Assembly: GCA_015179125.1 (NCBI GenBank)
Contig: WHVA01000055.1
Coordinates: 124,001 to 188,000, forward strand
Length of the DNA: 64,000 bases
Origin: Gautieria morchelliformis
Lineage: Eukaryota; Basidiomycota; Agaricomycetes; Gomphales; Gomphaceae
Direction: 5' to 3'
Each line of letters opens with the position of its first letter. Position 1 is the first letter of the stretch. Shown piece after piece: positions 42,746 to 52,307 of this stretch. A program made the position numbers and the translations under genes. The notes beneath the pieces were generated by a model. The model worked only from the letters and a program-made list of their open reading frames with translations, was not told where the DNA came from and searched no databases.

Positions 42746-45700
42746 CTAGGGCGTGGAAATGGGGCCAGGCTTGTCAGGATATGACTTGTGGAAATCAGAG
42801 ACGAGGTCAGAGGCGTGGTCAAGTTCCGTGGCGGAAATCCACGAAGTCTCTTCGTCAGTGTTTTCATAGCCTGCCCACTTGACTAGGTACTGGAGTTGGC
42901 AGCGGTATCTTCTGTCGAGCTTGGAGTTGAGAATTTCCGAAATCTCATATTCCGGTTCTCCGTCGATGACGACTGGCGGAGGCGGAGGTTGTTCTCGATT
43001 CGGAATTGTATTCGGAACTGCGGGTTCAAGCATGGAGACATGGAATACCGGATGTACTGCGCGCATATTGTCAGGAAGTCTGAGGGTGAAAGAACGACTG
43101 CCGGCCTTAGCGATGATCTCGTAAGGACCGAGGTATTTCTCAGAGAGCTTCTTCGAGGGGCGAGTGGTGCGGAAGTTTTCCGCTTTAACAAAGGCTTTGT
43201 CGCCAATCTCGAATGCCGGTTGCGGAAGGCGTTTCCGATCGGCGGAAGTTTGGTATCTCTTCTGGGCAGCTGTAATGTTCTCTCGGAGGTGCTGGTGAAG
43301 GTCGTCAAGTTCCACAACGAAATCTCGGGCTTTTGCAGAGGCGAGGTCGCGTTCAGGGTGGATGGTGAGATTCGGGTGGTAGCCCTTGTTGGCGTAAAAG
43401 GGTGAAATTCCGGTGGTAGCGGAAGGCGCGTTGTTGTAGGCAAATTCCGCGAGCGGAAGAAGGTCGGACCAATTGCTGTGTTGGTAGTTGCAATAGACGC
43501 GGAGATACTGCTCAAGGGTCTGATTAGTACGTTCCGTTTGTCCGTCTCCTTCGGGATGATAACCGGAAGTGAAATGGAGCTTCATGTCGAGGGCCTTTCC
43601 GAGGGTGCGGAAAAAGGATGACACGAATTCGGATCCACGGTCGGAAGTGACATGGGAAGGGATTCCGTGCTTGGAAAAGACGTGGAGCACAAAGAGCTGT
43701 GCAAGCTGGGCGGAAGTTATGGTGTCATAGGTCGGAATAAAGATGGACTGCTTTGTGAGGCGGTCAACGATCACTAGAATGGTATCATAGCCGGATGACT
43801 TAGGAAGTTTCTCAATGAAATCCATGGATATCGAATTCCACGGTTGTTCCGGGATCGGAAGTTGCTTCAGGAGGCCGTAGGGTTTGTGACGTTGAGGCTT
43901 GGCTCGCATACAGGTGGTGCATGACTTGCAGTAGTCTTGGACCATCGTGCGGAGGAGAGGCCAAGTATAGGTGCGTCGGATTATGTCGAGGGTTTTGTTC
44001 TGGCCTTGGTGTCCTGAGAGCGGATGATCGTGGCTTTGCTGGAGCACGCGAAGTCGTAGATCGTTGGTGTCCGGAACATAAATCCGGGACTTGTACCGGA
44101 GAAATCCGTCGGAATCGAGGGACCATCCAGGACTGGTGGGGTCATCGAGGTGGGTTGCGGAGGTGGGGTCGGAACGGAGTGCGGAACGGATGTCGGAATG
44201 GAGAGACTCGGTGTCCATAATAATTGAGGCGCGGAGTAGCGGAAACTGCAATGCTGTGGCACGCAGGGACGATGCCAGTTGCTCAGTGGAGAATACTGGG
44301 CGGAAATTGTGCGGATTAACGCTGGCATAGTCGCTACTTCCCTCTTTTGGGTAGACGTCCCAACGTCTAGTGAGCGCGTCGGGTTTTGCTCCGAGCTTTC
44401 CGGGGCGGAAGCGGATTACCATGTTGAACTGTGAGAGATATTCAGACCAGCGGACTTGACGGCGAGTCAAAATCTTAGTGGTTGCAAAATACTCAAGGTT
44501 CTTATGATCCGTTACAACGTCGATCGGATAAGTTGGACCTTCGAGGTAGTGTCTCCAGATTTTGAAGGCTTCGAAAATCGCAAGTAGTTCCTTATCGTGG
44601 ACGTCGTAGTTGAGTTCCGGGGCAGAAAAGGTGCGGGAATGAAAGGCGATCGGATGAATTTCTCCGTCGTCGGGTGAAATGATGGAAAGAATGGCGGCTA
44701 GCGCGTAGTCAGAAGCGTCGGTTTCGAGTACAAGTTGGGCATCAGGAATCCAGAAACCGAGTATGGGAGCCGTGGTGAAGGCCGATTTGAGAGCTTCAAA
44801 TGCGGAACGGCATTCCGGAGTGAAATTCCATGGGCCACCCTTCCTGGTGAGACGCGTGAGCGGAACAGTAATGTCGGAAAAATTATAAATGAAACGCCGG
44901 TAAAAATTGGCGAAGCCAAGGAAAGACTGCACATCCTTAACACGTCGGGGTTCCGGCCATTCTTGAATTGCCTTGACCTTGTCCTCTGCCATGGTAAGAC
45001 CTGTTGGAGAGAGGATGTAGCCGAGGTATTCGACCGTGTCGCGATGCCATTCGCATTTCTCTGCTTTTGCGTAGAGATGGTGTTTGCGTAGACGGCGGAG
45101 TACTTCGCGGACATGTTCCCGATGTTTTTCCGGTGTGTCGGAATAGATGAGGATGTCGTCAATGTAGACTAGGACGCATACGTCGAGGAGGTCGGAAAAT
45201 ACGTCGTTCATGAATCGCTGAAAAGCGGCGGGAGCATTGGTTAGACCAAAAGGCATGACAGTCCACTCAAAAGCACCGTAGCGGGTGCGGAAGGTGGTTT
45301 TCCACTCGTCACCTTCCCGGATGCGGACAAGGTGATAAGCGTGCCGGAGGTCAATTTTGGTGTAGATCTTCGCCCTGGGGGGGTGTCGAGTAAGTCGGAA
45401 ATGCGCGGAAGCGGATATTTGTCCTTCTTAGTGAGGGCATTGAGTCCGCGGAAATCGACGCAGAGGCGGAGAGATCCATCCTTCTTTTTGACGAAAAGGA
45501 CCGGAGCGCCGTGCGGAGACAGCGAAGGGCGGATAAAGCCCATGTTGAGATGTTCATCGACGAACTCTCGGAGAGTTAGGAGTTCACTTTGCGAAAGGGA
45601 GTAGATCGGTCCAAGGGGCGGAGATGCTCCTTCTTCCAAATCTATCTTCAAGTCGTAAGGTCGATGTTCAGCAGGTTTGTCGGCTTTGGCCTTATTGAAC

Positions 45701-46451
45701 ACGTCCGGGAAGTCACAATATTCTTCCGGAACTGAGCTCATGTCGACCGGAGCGGAAGTTGAGGCGGAACGAGCCTTGACTGAAGCCGAGTCGGAGAGGT
45801 GAAGCTGGAAAATGGTCGTATCATCTTGCCGTTGCAATACGCGGAAAGCGGTGGCGGAAACGAGCGCAATTCGAGGAGCTTCGAGGGGCGGAGGTGCTAA
45901 AGCGGGACCGGAATGCGGAACTGAATCCACGAGCGGAGTTGCAGAAGAGGCCTGGGCCATCTTTGCGGACGACGTCGGAATAGACGGAAGTTGATCCGGG
46001 GTACGGAACTGTATTTGACCCAATGCCCAGTTAATCGACGGATTATATCGGGTGAGCCAATTGTGTCCTAGTACAACGGAACAGCTAGCATCTAGCGGAG
46101 TAACGTAAAACGTAACTTCATGGTTGTCCCCAGTAGCGAAACGGATAGACAGATCCACAACTTGGGAAATTCCCGTGTTGGAAGACCCGTCGAAAAGGCG
46201 GAGCGGAATAGTCGGAATGTTGCGGGTCGGAAGTTTATGTTTCAAAACAAAGTCGGAATCGAGGAAACAATGAGTCGAACCGGAGTCGACCAGTGCTGTA
46301 AACGGGGGAGCGGAAATGGTGTCGGAAGTGAGCGGAACAGAGAGAGAGTCGGAGGACGAAAGAGCGGATGCGTTGAGTTTAACCTCGTTTGTCGCACGAA
46401 TGGGGTCAACACAGCCCTCAGCTCGTGCGGAGGCCGGAGGACTGCTGACTA
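42746..46451 (-). CDS. Gyp3 pol (protease, RT, RNase H, integrase, chromodomain), one frameshift
   Basis: Pol lies in the -1 frame after gag. Protease '[18 protein letters not shown]' (about 46250-46305); reverse transcriptase '[18 protein letters not shown]' and 'PRISDLLD', then a one-base excess in a seven-C run at about 45376-45382 breaks the frame. The next frame (to 45256) continues '[15 protein letters not shown]', '[11 protein letters not shown]' (active site, about 45145-45175), RNase H '[17 protein letters not shown]', integrase zinc region '[14 protein letters not shown]...CTTCMRAKP', core '[10 protein letters not shown]', '[13 protein letters not shown]', '[14 protein letters not shown]', GPY/F-like '[16 protein letters not shown]', and a C-terminal chromodomain '[14 protein letters not shown]...[10 protein letters not shown]' followed by '[10 protein letters not shown]'. 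All catalytic residues are present; apart from the C run the gene looks functional. Confidence 0.92.
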
Positions 46452-46460
46452 TTTTTTTGA
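46404..46460 (-). promoter_or_regulatory. programmed -1 frameshift signal between Gyp3 gag and pol
   Basis: Minus strand gag codons read TCA AAA AAA TAG (46460-46449): a perfect A AAAAAA slippery heptamer in the X-XXY-YYZ phase immediately before the stop. Slipping back one base gives ATA GTC AGC and an open path into the protease. Seven bases after the heptamer, CAGTCCTC can pair with GAGGGCTG further down (8 pairs, one G-U, loop about 19), a suitable stimulatory stem. This is the standard retroviral-type signal. Confidence 0.8.
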
Positions 46461-47876
46461 ATCCGCAGCGGGAACCGCTTCGGATTTCTCTTCCTTCTTC
46501 GCTGCGCGGCCCTTGGCCTTAGCAGCGGAGGCGGAAGCGCGAGTGCAGTCGCGAGCGACGTGACCTCCTTTGCCGCAGAAGAGGCAAAGGTTGTTGTCCA
46601 TGCGACGCTGGCGTTCTACAGGGGTTAGTTTTCCGTCCTTCCCAAGTTTGTCGGAAAGATCCGGGGTGCTCTTCCGGGCGTTGGTGTTAGAACCAGAGGC
46701 CTGCTTGTTCCGAGGGGTGTTGTTGTTGTTCCGGTTGCCGGAGTTGGATCCGGAACTGTTGTTGTTGTTGTTTCCGGAGTTGGTGTTTCCGGAATTAGTC
46801 TTCTTCTTGTCTTTATCAGACTTCTTGTCGGAAGACTTGTCGTTCTTGCTCTGGGCGGAGGTTTCACGAGCAATCTCGGAGTGTCTTTCCCAGTAGCGCG
46901 AATCGATGGATTGGGCGAGGTTGCGGAGGTCGGTAAGGGTGGCGGGTTTTCCGACACGGGCAATTTCATCCTTGATGCGGGATGGCAAGCCCATGTAAAA
47001 CTGGCGTCGGAGTGCGGCTTCTCCCCATTGGACTCGAGGAGCGAGCTGCTGAAACGTGACGATATATTTAGCTATCTTATGAGTGTCTTTCATGCGAAGC
47101 TTATCGAGTTCATTTTCCGCATCGGCTTCCATATCAAATGGTCCGAAGTTGCTGCGGAGTTCGGAAATGAAATTGGGGTAATCGTCGGCCCAGTCGACGA
47201 GAGCGAACGGATCCATGAGGGCGGGTTCGAAATAGTCGAGCGCCGTGCCTCGGAGATAGGAAAGGGCATAATTGACCTTTCGTTCGTCGTCGGGAAAGGC
47301 GTCGGGACGATCACGGAAATTGAGTTGAAGCTGGACCAGAAATGGCTGGAGCTTCTTGGGGTCGGAACCGTCGAACTGATCTGGTTCGCGGACCTTTGTC
47401 TTGGGGCGTGGTGGTGCTTGGGCCGGGCGCTGGAGTTGTCCGGCTAGCATGGCGATGGCTTGTGCAAGATCCGGAACTGGCGCGGGCGGAACTGGGTTGG
47501 TGGGAATCTGAGGTGGAATTGGAGGTGGAGGACCGCCGGGAGGACCGCCGGGTGGGCCGCCATGAGGGCCGCCTGGAGGGCCGCCTGGAGGTGGTCCTGG
47601 TGGAGGTGGTGGTGGTGGAGCTGGGCGTCGGAATGACGCTGCTGTTTGTTCGCCGCTGCTACTCGTCGAATTCCCGTCGTAGTCGGGATTTTCGTCGGGA
47701 TTAGCGTCGGGAACTTCTTCGAATCGTTGCGGAAAAGCATCGGAAAGCTCATCGTCAGCACGAGAGCTGCTGGAGGGTTCCGCGTGCCTTGGTGCTGCGG
47801 ATCTAAGATTGCCAAAATAAGAGAGAGCTTCGACAGCTCCTGCTCGAGCTGAAGTAGCTGTGGTACGAGGAGGCAT
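46449..47876 (-). CDS. Gyp3 gag (475 aa)
   Basis: ATG at 47876, about 33 bp inside the 5' LTR, product begins [18 protein letters not shown]. The open frame runs further upstream into the LTR, but this ATG is the first inside the element. A proline/glycine-rich region (about residues 85-130) precedes the retrotransposon gag core '[19 protein letters not shown]...[14 protein letters not shown]' and '[19 protein letters not shown]'. An Asn/Ser-rich low-complexity stretch follows, then a CCHC zinc knuckle '[14 protein letters not shown]' and a basic tail. It ends at a TAG preceded by seven A residues, the frameshift site into pol. Confidence 0.95.
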   Translation of the reverse strand: MPPRTTATSARAGAVEALSYFGNLRSAAPRHAEPSSSSRADDELSDAFPQRFEEVPDANPDENPDYDGNSTSSSGEQTAASFRRPAPPPPPPPGPPPGGPPGGPHGGPPGGPPGGPPPPIPPQIPTNPVPPAPVPDLAQAIAMLAGQLQRPAQAPPRPKTKVREPDQFDGSDPKKLQPFLVQLQLNFRDRPDAFPDDERKVNYALSYLRGTALDYFEPALMDPFALVDWADDYPNFISELRSNFGPFDMEADAENELDKLRMKDTHKIAKYIVTFQQLAPRVQWGEAALRRQFYMGLPSRIKDEIARVGKPATLTDLRNLAQSIDSRYWERHSEIARETSAQSKNDKSSDKKSDKDKKKTNSGNTNSGNNNNNSSGSNSGNRNNNNTPRNKQASGSNTNARKSTPDLSDKLGKDGKLTPVERQRRMDNNLCLFCGKGGHVARDCTRASASAAKAKGRAAKKEEKSEAVPAADSKK

Positions 47877-47909
47877 AGTGATAGTTATCGGGTGGGAATC
47901 AGATAATAC

Positions 47910-48516
47910 TGTTACGTATCGAGATTTCCACCAAGTCGGAACTAGAAAGGACGGCGGCTTCAACTTATAGGTTGCGCCCCCGATGAACTATCGTCCTAAG
48001 TATTTCGGAACTGAGTCGGAAGTCGGAAAGTACTGAACTAGAGGTTGGTCGGAACTTGAGTCGGAACTGAGGCGGAAGGCGGAAGACGGAAGGACTGAGA
48101 TCTTGCTAGACTCGCTGTGCTAAGAACAGGAGATGGAGCGAAGGAAATCAAGTATCGAAGGTGATTATCTGATTGCAGAATAACAGACATACATGAGGGG
48201 GGTTTTATACAAAGCGCAGAGCAACAAGTGATGGTGTTGTACTAAACAAATTCCGGAGGAAGCGGAAGTCGAGTACAATGTGTGGGAACTAACTAATTGG
48301 GAACAATGGGACTACAAGGGTGACCGGATATATGGTTTTGATGAATGGCGAGGTGGGTCCGGTGGGTCCGAGTAATAGAGTCGAAAGAACAAGGGAAATG
48401 TACAAGGGGCGGAATGGCGGAAATGTCGGAGGGGCGGAACGTGTGGCGGAACTATTGGAGGGGCGGAAGGAGTGGCGGAACTGAGGGTCGGAAGTCGGAA
48501 ATGAACGGTCGTAACA
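47910..48516 (-). repeat. Gyp3 5' LTR (607 bp)
   Basis: Partner of 35422-36028; flanked on the right by CACGC. The leader between it and the gag ATG is only 33 bp (minus strand GTATTATCTGATTCCCACCC...), so any primer site must lie there; TGATTCCCACC is a possibility but no TGG start is evident. Confidence 0.95.
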
Positions 48517-50204
48517 CACGCTTAGACCCAGAAGCTGAGCTACTGCCCACCGACCGGTATATTGAGCTACAAACAGCAGCAACAAGACGGTCTAACCACC
48601 TCGCAGAGAAGACGGAGGCATGGAGACTAGAGTCTTCCGCCTTGAATGAGGGCTCACAAAGGCCCAAGAATGGCGCCACATCATGTGACGATGACAACAA
48701 TGATGTCCAAGTCATCGCCACAGGCAATGATGGTGCACCACTGCACCAGAACATCAAACAAGGCATAGACCTGTCCAAGGTCTTATGAGATGTATACCAT
48801 AAGGACCCCATGTTCTTGAAGATCATGGAGCACCCAGATGCACACCCGATATTCGGAATCTGGGATGGGCTGATTTGGACAAAGAACCAGCTCTGGAGAG
48901 ATGTCATTGCCATCCCCCGATCTGTTCTTCAGGGGGAAGGAGGCTGATCGAAATCATCATCTATTGAGCACACCAGACAGTTGGTCACTATGGCCATCTG
49001 AAGACATTGAACTACGTTCAAAGGTCATACTGGTGGCCAGGCATGAACCCAGACATCGAGTCGTTCTGCACATCGTGCATGAAGTGCCAAATGACGAAGG
49101 CCAGGCCACAATACCCCAAGGGTTTACTACACAGCCTACCCATTCCAGATAGGCCATGGCAGTCGATCGGCATTGACTTCATGGAACCCCTGCCCAGGTC
49201 TAATGACTGTGACTACCTAATGGTAGTCATTGACCAACTAATGTCGCACATCGACCTTGTCCCAACAATGACAAGCGTGTCAGCCAAGGGAGTAGCCTGG
49301 CTGTTTCTGAAAGTAGTCATCCGACTCCATGGAGTCCCAGACTCCATCGTCTCAGATAGTGACTCAAAGTTCACGTCTATATTCTGGTGTGAACTACAGT
49401 GACTCATGGGGACTAAACTCCTCATGTTGACTGCCTTCCATCCCCAAACGGATGGAGCGACCGAGCGTGCAAACTGCTCGATCAGCCAGATACTGTGTGC
49501 TGTTATGAGGCACAACCAAAAGGACTGGGCAGCGAAATGCCCACTCCTCAAGGTTGCCCTCAACAGCAATGTCAGTGCAACCACAGGGTTCGTGCCCTTT
49601 AAGCTGAACCACGGCTATATGCTGCGGATAGACCTTCCCATAGCCACAGACACCCGGTAGCCTGGTTTGTACATCAGGCCAGATGGAACCTGATGGCTGA
49701 GTGACGCAAACATTTCACACGAACAAGAAACGTACAGCGAGCAATTATGCGGCCAACGACCGTGTTTACCTGTTGACCCAAAACCTGACTCTGCCAAAAG
49801 GAAGAGCCAGAAAACTCGTGCTGTGGTATATTGGACCATACCGCATTGTTGAGGTGCATAATGATACCTTGACGGTGACCCTTGAGCTCCCCGATGAGCT
49901 GAAAAGTTGTCATATCTCACCAGTCTTCCATTCAAGCCTTGTATGACAATATGAGGCTAACAACGATGAACTGTTCCCTCGTTGGGAGGCCAAGTCATTG
50001 TATGACTTTGGATTGAATGACAGTGAGGAGTGGCTCGTCAACGAGATTATCGCACATCGATGGATACACTTGATGGACCTGGAATTCCAGGTCCGCTGGA
50101 CCCTAGACAATGTCACATGGGAACCCATGTCGTCATGCAAGGATCTCAAAGCCCTAGATCACTACCTAGAGCTCAGGGGGGGTGGGAAAGCCATGCGACC
50201 TCCC
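48517..50204 (+). pseudogene. Gyp1 linker, integrase and chromodomain
   Basis: Continues from 35421: 'RLDPEAELLPTDRYIEL' to a stop at 48786; a broken zinc-binding region; 'YVQRSYWWPGMNPDIESFC...CMKCQMTK' (49010-49110); core D in 'IGIDFMEPLP', second Asp in 'SDSDSKFT', E in 'DGATERANCS'. TGA at 49400-49402 matches the TGA in Gyp2. A deletion near 49660-49700 removes the segment after 'DLPIATDT'. GPY/F-like 'RKLVLWYIGPYRIVEVHN' (49808-49860) and chromodomain 'EWLVNEIIAHRW...LEFQVRWTLDNVTWEPMSSC' (50027-50140). Many substitutions TGC for CGC give Cys or stop for Arg. Confidence 0.88.
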
Positions 50205-50329
50205 CAAGCGCTGCTAGATGCGTCAGTCACGTGTACACCATGTGACACACTGACCGCGGCGTGGTTAAATTTTCACCTCAGATCTTTCCAAGACGCATCG
50301 CTTCTTGGAAGCAACCACCACCACCATCA

Positions 50330-50735
50330 TCTCCCCATGATGATGATGCCATCAAAAGATGGAATGCATGTTGATCCATCAACATCTGAGTCATGCTCAA
50401 TGGCTCCGAAGCAAGGGGCTGCAGACATCCTACGAGACCTGAAAGGTGAAGCTGAAGGATGAGGACATCAGTGACGCCATCGACCTGGCCTGGGGATGGT
50501 TCCCACGGGCCATTGCGCATGATGTGTGGGTGGAGCCCTTACGGGACATCCATGACCTCAAAAAAGAGGTCAAGGACCTAGAATGCGGGGTCGAAAACCA
50601 CGATGACACGCTTGACGCTGAGCATGCCAAAGTAAAAGAGCTAGAGGAGCAGCTTCGGACGCTCCAGCTCACACATGCAGCCTCAAAAAGGCCACGCCAG
50701 AACCAGGCCACTGACTCAGTGGCCGGCCAATCATT
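50330..50735 (+). pseudogene. Gyp1 accessory gene, start only
   Basis: Begins with repeated Met codons (ATGATGATG at 50337-50345, 'PSKDGMHVD'), then 'APKQGAADILRD', a deletion of about 190 bp relative to Gyp2 with a shift near 50430-50460, then 'VKLKDEDISDAIDLAWGWFP', 'LRDIHDLKKEVKDLE' and 'SKRPRQNQATDSVAG'. Homology stops at about 50735. It shows that the accessory gene follows the chromodomain in the same direction in a non-inverted copy. Confidence 0.8.
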
Positions 50736-50782
50736 GTTAGTTTATAATAAGTGCCAGGTCATCCTACGCTTGGATCCACTAG

Positions 50783-50847
50783 TTGGTTGAACGCTGCAGG
50801 TGATATGTCGACTCCGAGTCACCATGTCACCCGCAGCGTTCAACCAG
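50783..50847. repeat. long hairpin, about 25-bp stem
   Basis: TTGGTTGAACGCTGC, A, GGTGATATG, 15-base loop, CATGTCACC, C, GCAGCGTTCAACCAG. Outer 15-bp arm has one mismatch, inner 9-bp arm one wobble or mismatch, the two separated by a symmetrical A/C pair. Confidence 0.8.
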
Positions 50848-50971
50848 TCATCGGCAAACTGAGTGCAACCTGTGCACTTGTCTTGTACAGTAACCGTGGC
50901 GGATTTACCACCAGCTGTGAGAAAACAGAATTTAGTCAGAGTATTGCCGATTATGACTCAGAAGGTAATGA

Positions 50972-51027
50972 CTAATGATCTTGCAGCCACACACTAGCAA
51001 CCCAGTGTGTGGCCGGAAGATCGTTAG
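50972..51027. repeat. hairpin, 24-bp stem
   Basis: CTAATGATCTTGCAGCCACA (and CACT) pairs with AGTGTGTGGCCGGAAGATCG (and TTAG) across an 8-base loop AGCAACCC; 21 of 24 positions complementary and one more is a G-U pair. Confidence 0.8.
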
Positions 51028-51966
51028 TGGGTTGCCATTTGATTGTGGACCATTGACAAAGAAGGGATTACCGTCAATGTATACATCGTATCACTGACAC
51101 ATGGTAATTGTGCTCACAAGCTGTTAAAGTATTCAAACGATGCCACGACCATGAGATTGGATGCAGAGTTCATCTTTCCACCAGCACTTGCAGAGAAACG
51201 AACACAGTGTCCAATCTCCAAGGGCGGGCGTGAAGATAGTGGCGTCACCAGTGTGAGTTAGTACAACTGGTGCCGTGTTAGCCAACATTATAAATAATGC
51301 GAGAAAAGCTTTTGTTAGATTTTTTTTTTCCAATCTCTGAATATGAGATGAATCGAGTGAAAACTTGAAGTAACAGAATATATGCACATATAACTGAGTA
51401 TATGTATCTTACAATAAGTGCTATCAAGAGTTGACTAGTACAGCGTGGGGCAAATAAGAGTCGAATTTCACTGTTTATTGTAGTGTACAGAATTGATTAT
51501 TTATCTGACTAGAAGTAGAACTTGGCGTTCTTGGTATGTTGTGGAAAGAGAACAATGGATAGGTAAAATGGGGAGAACGGCATGTGAGCGCGGATAGGAG
51601 CGATGATAGATGTTGTACAGAATTAACTAGAGTGTAAAGCATATTGTTGTGAAAGGAAAACAGGTTTTAGGGAAGAATATGAGTCATAGTCCAACTATAT
51701 GCAGGGTCAGCTCGTCGTGTCGCGTCCCTTGATTGGATCACATGACTATACGACGTGTGGCTCTTGGGATGGGCTCGGCATACTTGTACAGGGTTTATAG
51801 GGGTGGTCTGGACTGTTGTAGCATGTGGTGTGAATTCCCATGGCATTGGGGTATTCAGACGTGTCGATTGGGTTGGGTCGAGTGTGTGTGTTGGGGTTTG
51901 GCGATCTTGGGGATAGGTCGTAGTGTGTGTATGTGTGTTTGGGTGCATGTAGGCTACTTGGTTTGG
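51028..51966. other. no gene seen
   Basis: Short open frames only. A T-rich run at about 51318-51330 and TG-rich stretch at 51880-51960. Nothing that supports a gene or a recognised repeat. Confidence 0.4.
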
Positions 51967-52283
51967 TGTTAGGAATCTGTTGATAGATATATCAAATTGA
52001 TATGATGTTTCTTCAGCGTTTCTAACAAAAGCGACGATGATGTATTTGAACATGGTTGACGATGGGCACCATTGTCAATCATGTTCAAATACAGAATGTC
52101 AATGAGGTACTGTGAAGAGCAAATGTACCAGATAGATGGGGGTCCCAGGGAGAAAGTGTCTGTAATATTGTATCGCACAGACTATCTTCTCTCACAACAC
52201 TCCCGCACTCAATTCGACTTTACTTCAAGTCTGAATCATAATCCTATTCAACAAAAATTCCTTAGATACTCTTATTCTTTTCA
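51967..52283 (+). repeat. probable 5' LTR of a copia-like gag-only element
   Basis: Starts TGTTAGGAATCTG and ends TTATTCTTTTCA 25 bp before the gag ATG. The second half resembles 61140-61253 (shared TCGACTT.ACTT..AAG.CTGAATC block). No duplication is visible because the 3' LTR was not found. Contains a 25-bp hairpin at 52041-52093. Confidence 0.55.
52041..52093. repeat. near-perfect hairpin, 25-bp stem, 3-base loop
   Basis: TGTATTTGAACATGGTTGAC (then GATGG), loop GCA, CCATTGTCAATCATGTTCAA (then ATACA). 23 of 25 pairs exact, the other two G-U in RNA. Lies in the LTR-like region upstream of the gag-only gene. Confidence 0.85.
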
Positions 52284-52307
52284 GATTAAGAGTCTCATTG
52301 ACTTACC

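Larger units (their letters stand above)
35422..48516 (-). mobile_element. Gyp3: young Ty3/gypsy chromovirus with antisense gene
   Basis: LTRs of 607 bp each at 35422-36028 and 47910-48516; duplication CACGC at 35417-35421 and 48517-48521. Without Cop3 it is about 7.8 kb. Minus-strand gag (46449-47876) and pol (42746-46451), plus-strand antisense gene (41414-42616) between pol and the 3' LTR. The two LTRs differ at only about two positions that I can see (CACTAAG/CACCAAG near the start, GTGTAGG/GTGTGGG), so insertion is recent. Only one frameshift, in a C run, breaks pol. Confidence 0.93.
4505..50735 (+). mobile_element. Gyp1: decayed Ty3/gypsy chromovirus, split by nested insertions
   Basis: Pieces of one + strand element in colinear order: gag end and protease (4507-5262), reverse transcriptase (5341-5953, 6426-6939), RNase H (35167-35421), linker, integrase and chromodomain (48517-50204), then the start of an accessory gene (50330-50735). 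The pieces align throughout with Gyp2, and each gap coincides with an insertion flanked by a 5-bp duplication, so the pieces were once contiguous. Both ends are truncated: the left abuts a GH47 fragment, the right stops abruptly at about 50735, and no LTR of its own is visible. Many stops and frameshifts show it is long dead. Confidence 0.85.

Noticed and set aside
46570..47447. Plus-strand ORFs opposite Gyp3 gag (e.g. 46881-47447)
   Set aside because: Shadows of gag with no recognisable content; the antisense gene claimed is only at 41414-42616.
47440..47640. GGTGG/CCGCC repeats as a CRISPR or tandem array
   Set aside because: They encode the proline/glycine-rich segment of Gyp3 gag; no spacer structure.
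51700..51960. TG-rich stretch as a possible telomere-like or Z-DNA element
   Set aside because: Repeats are irregular and short; no consistent unit.
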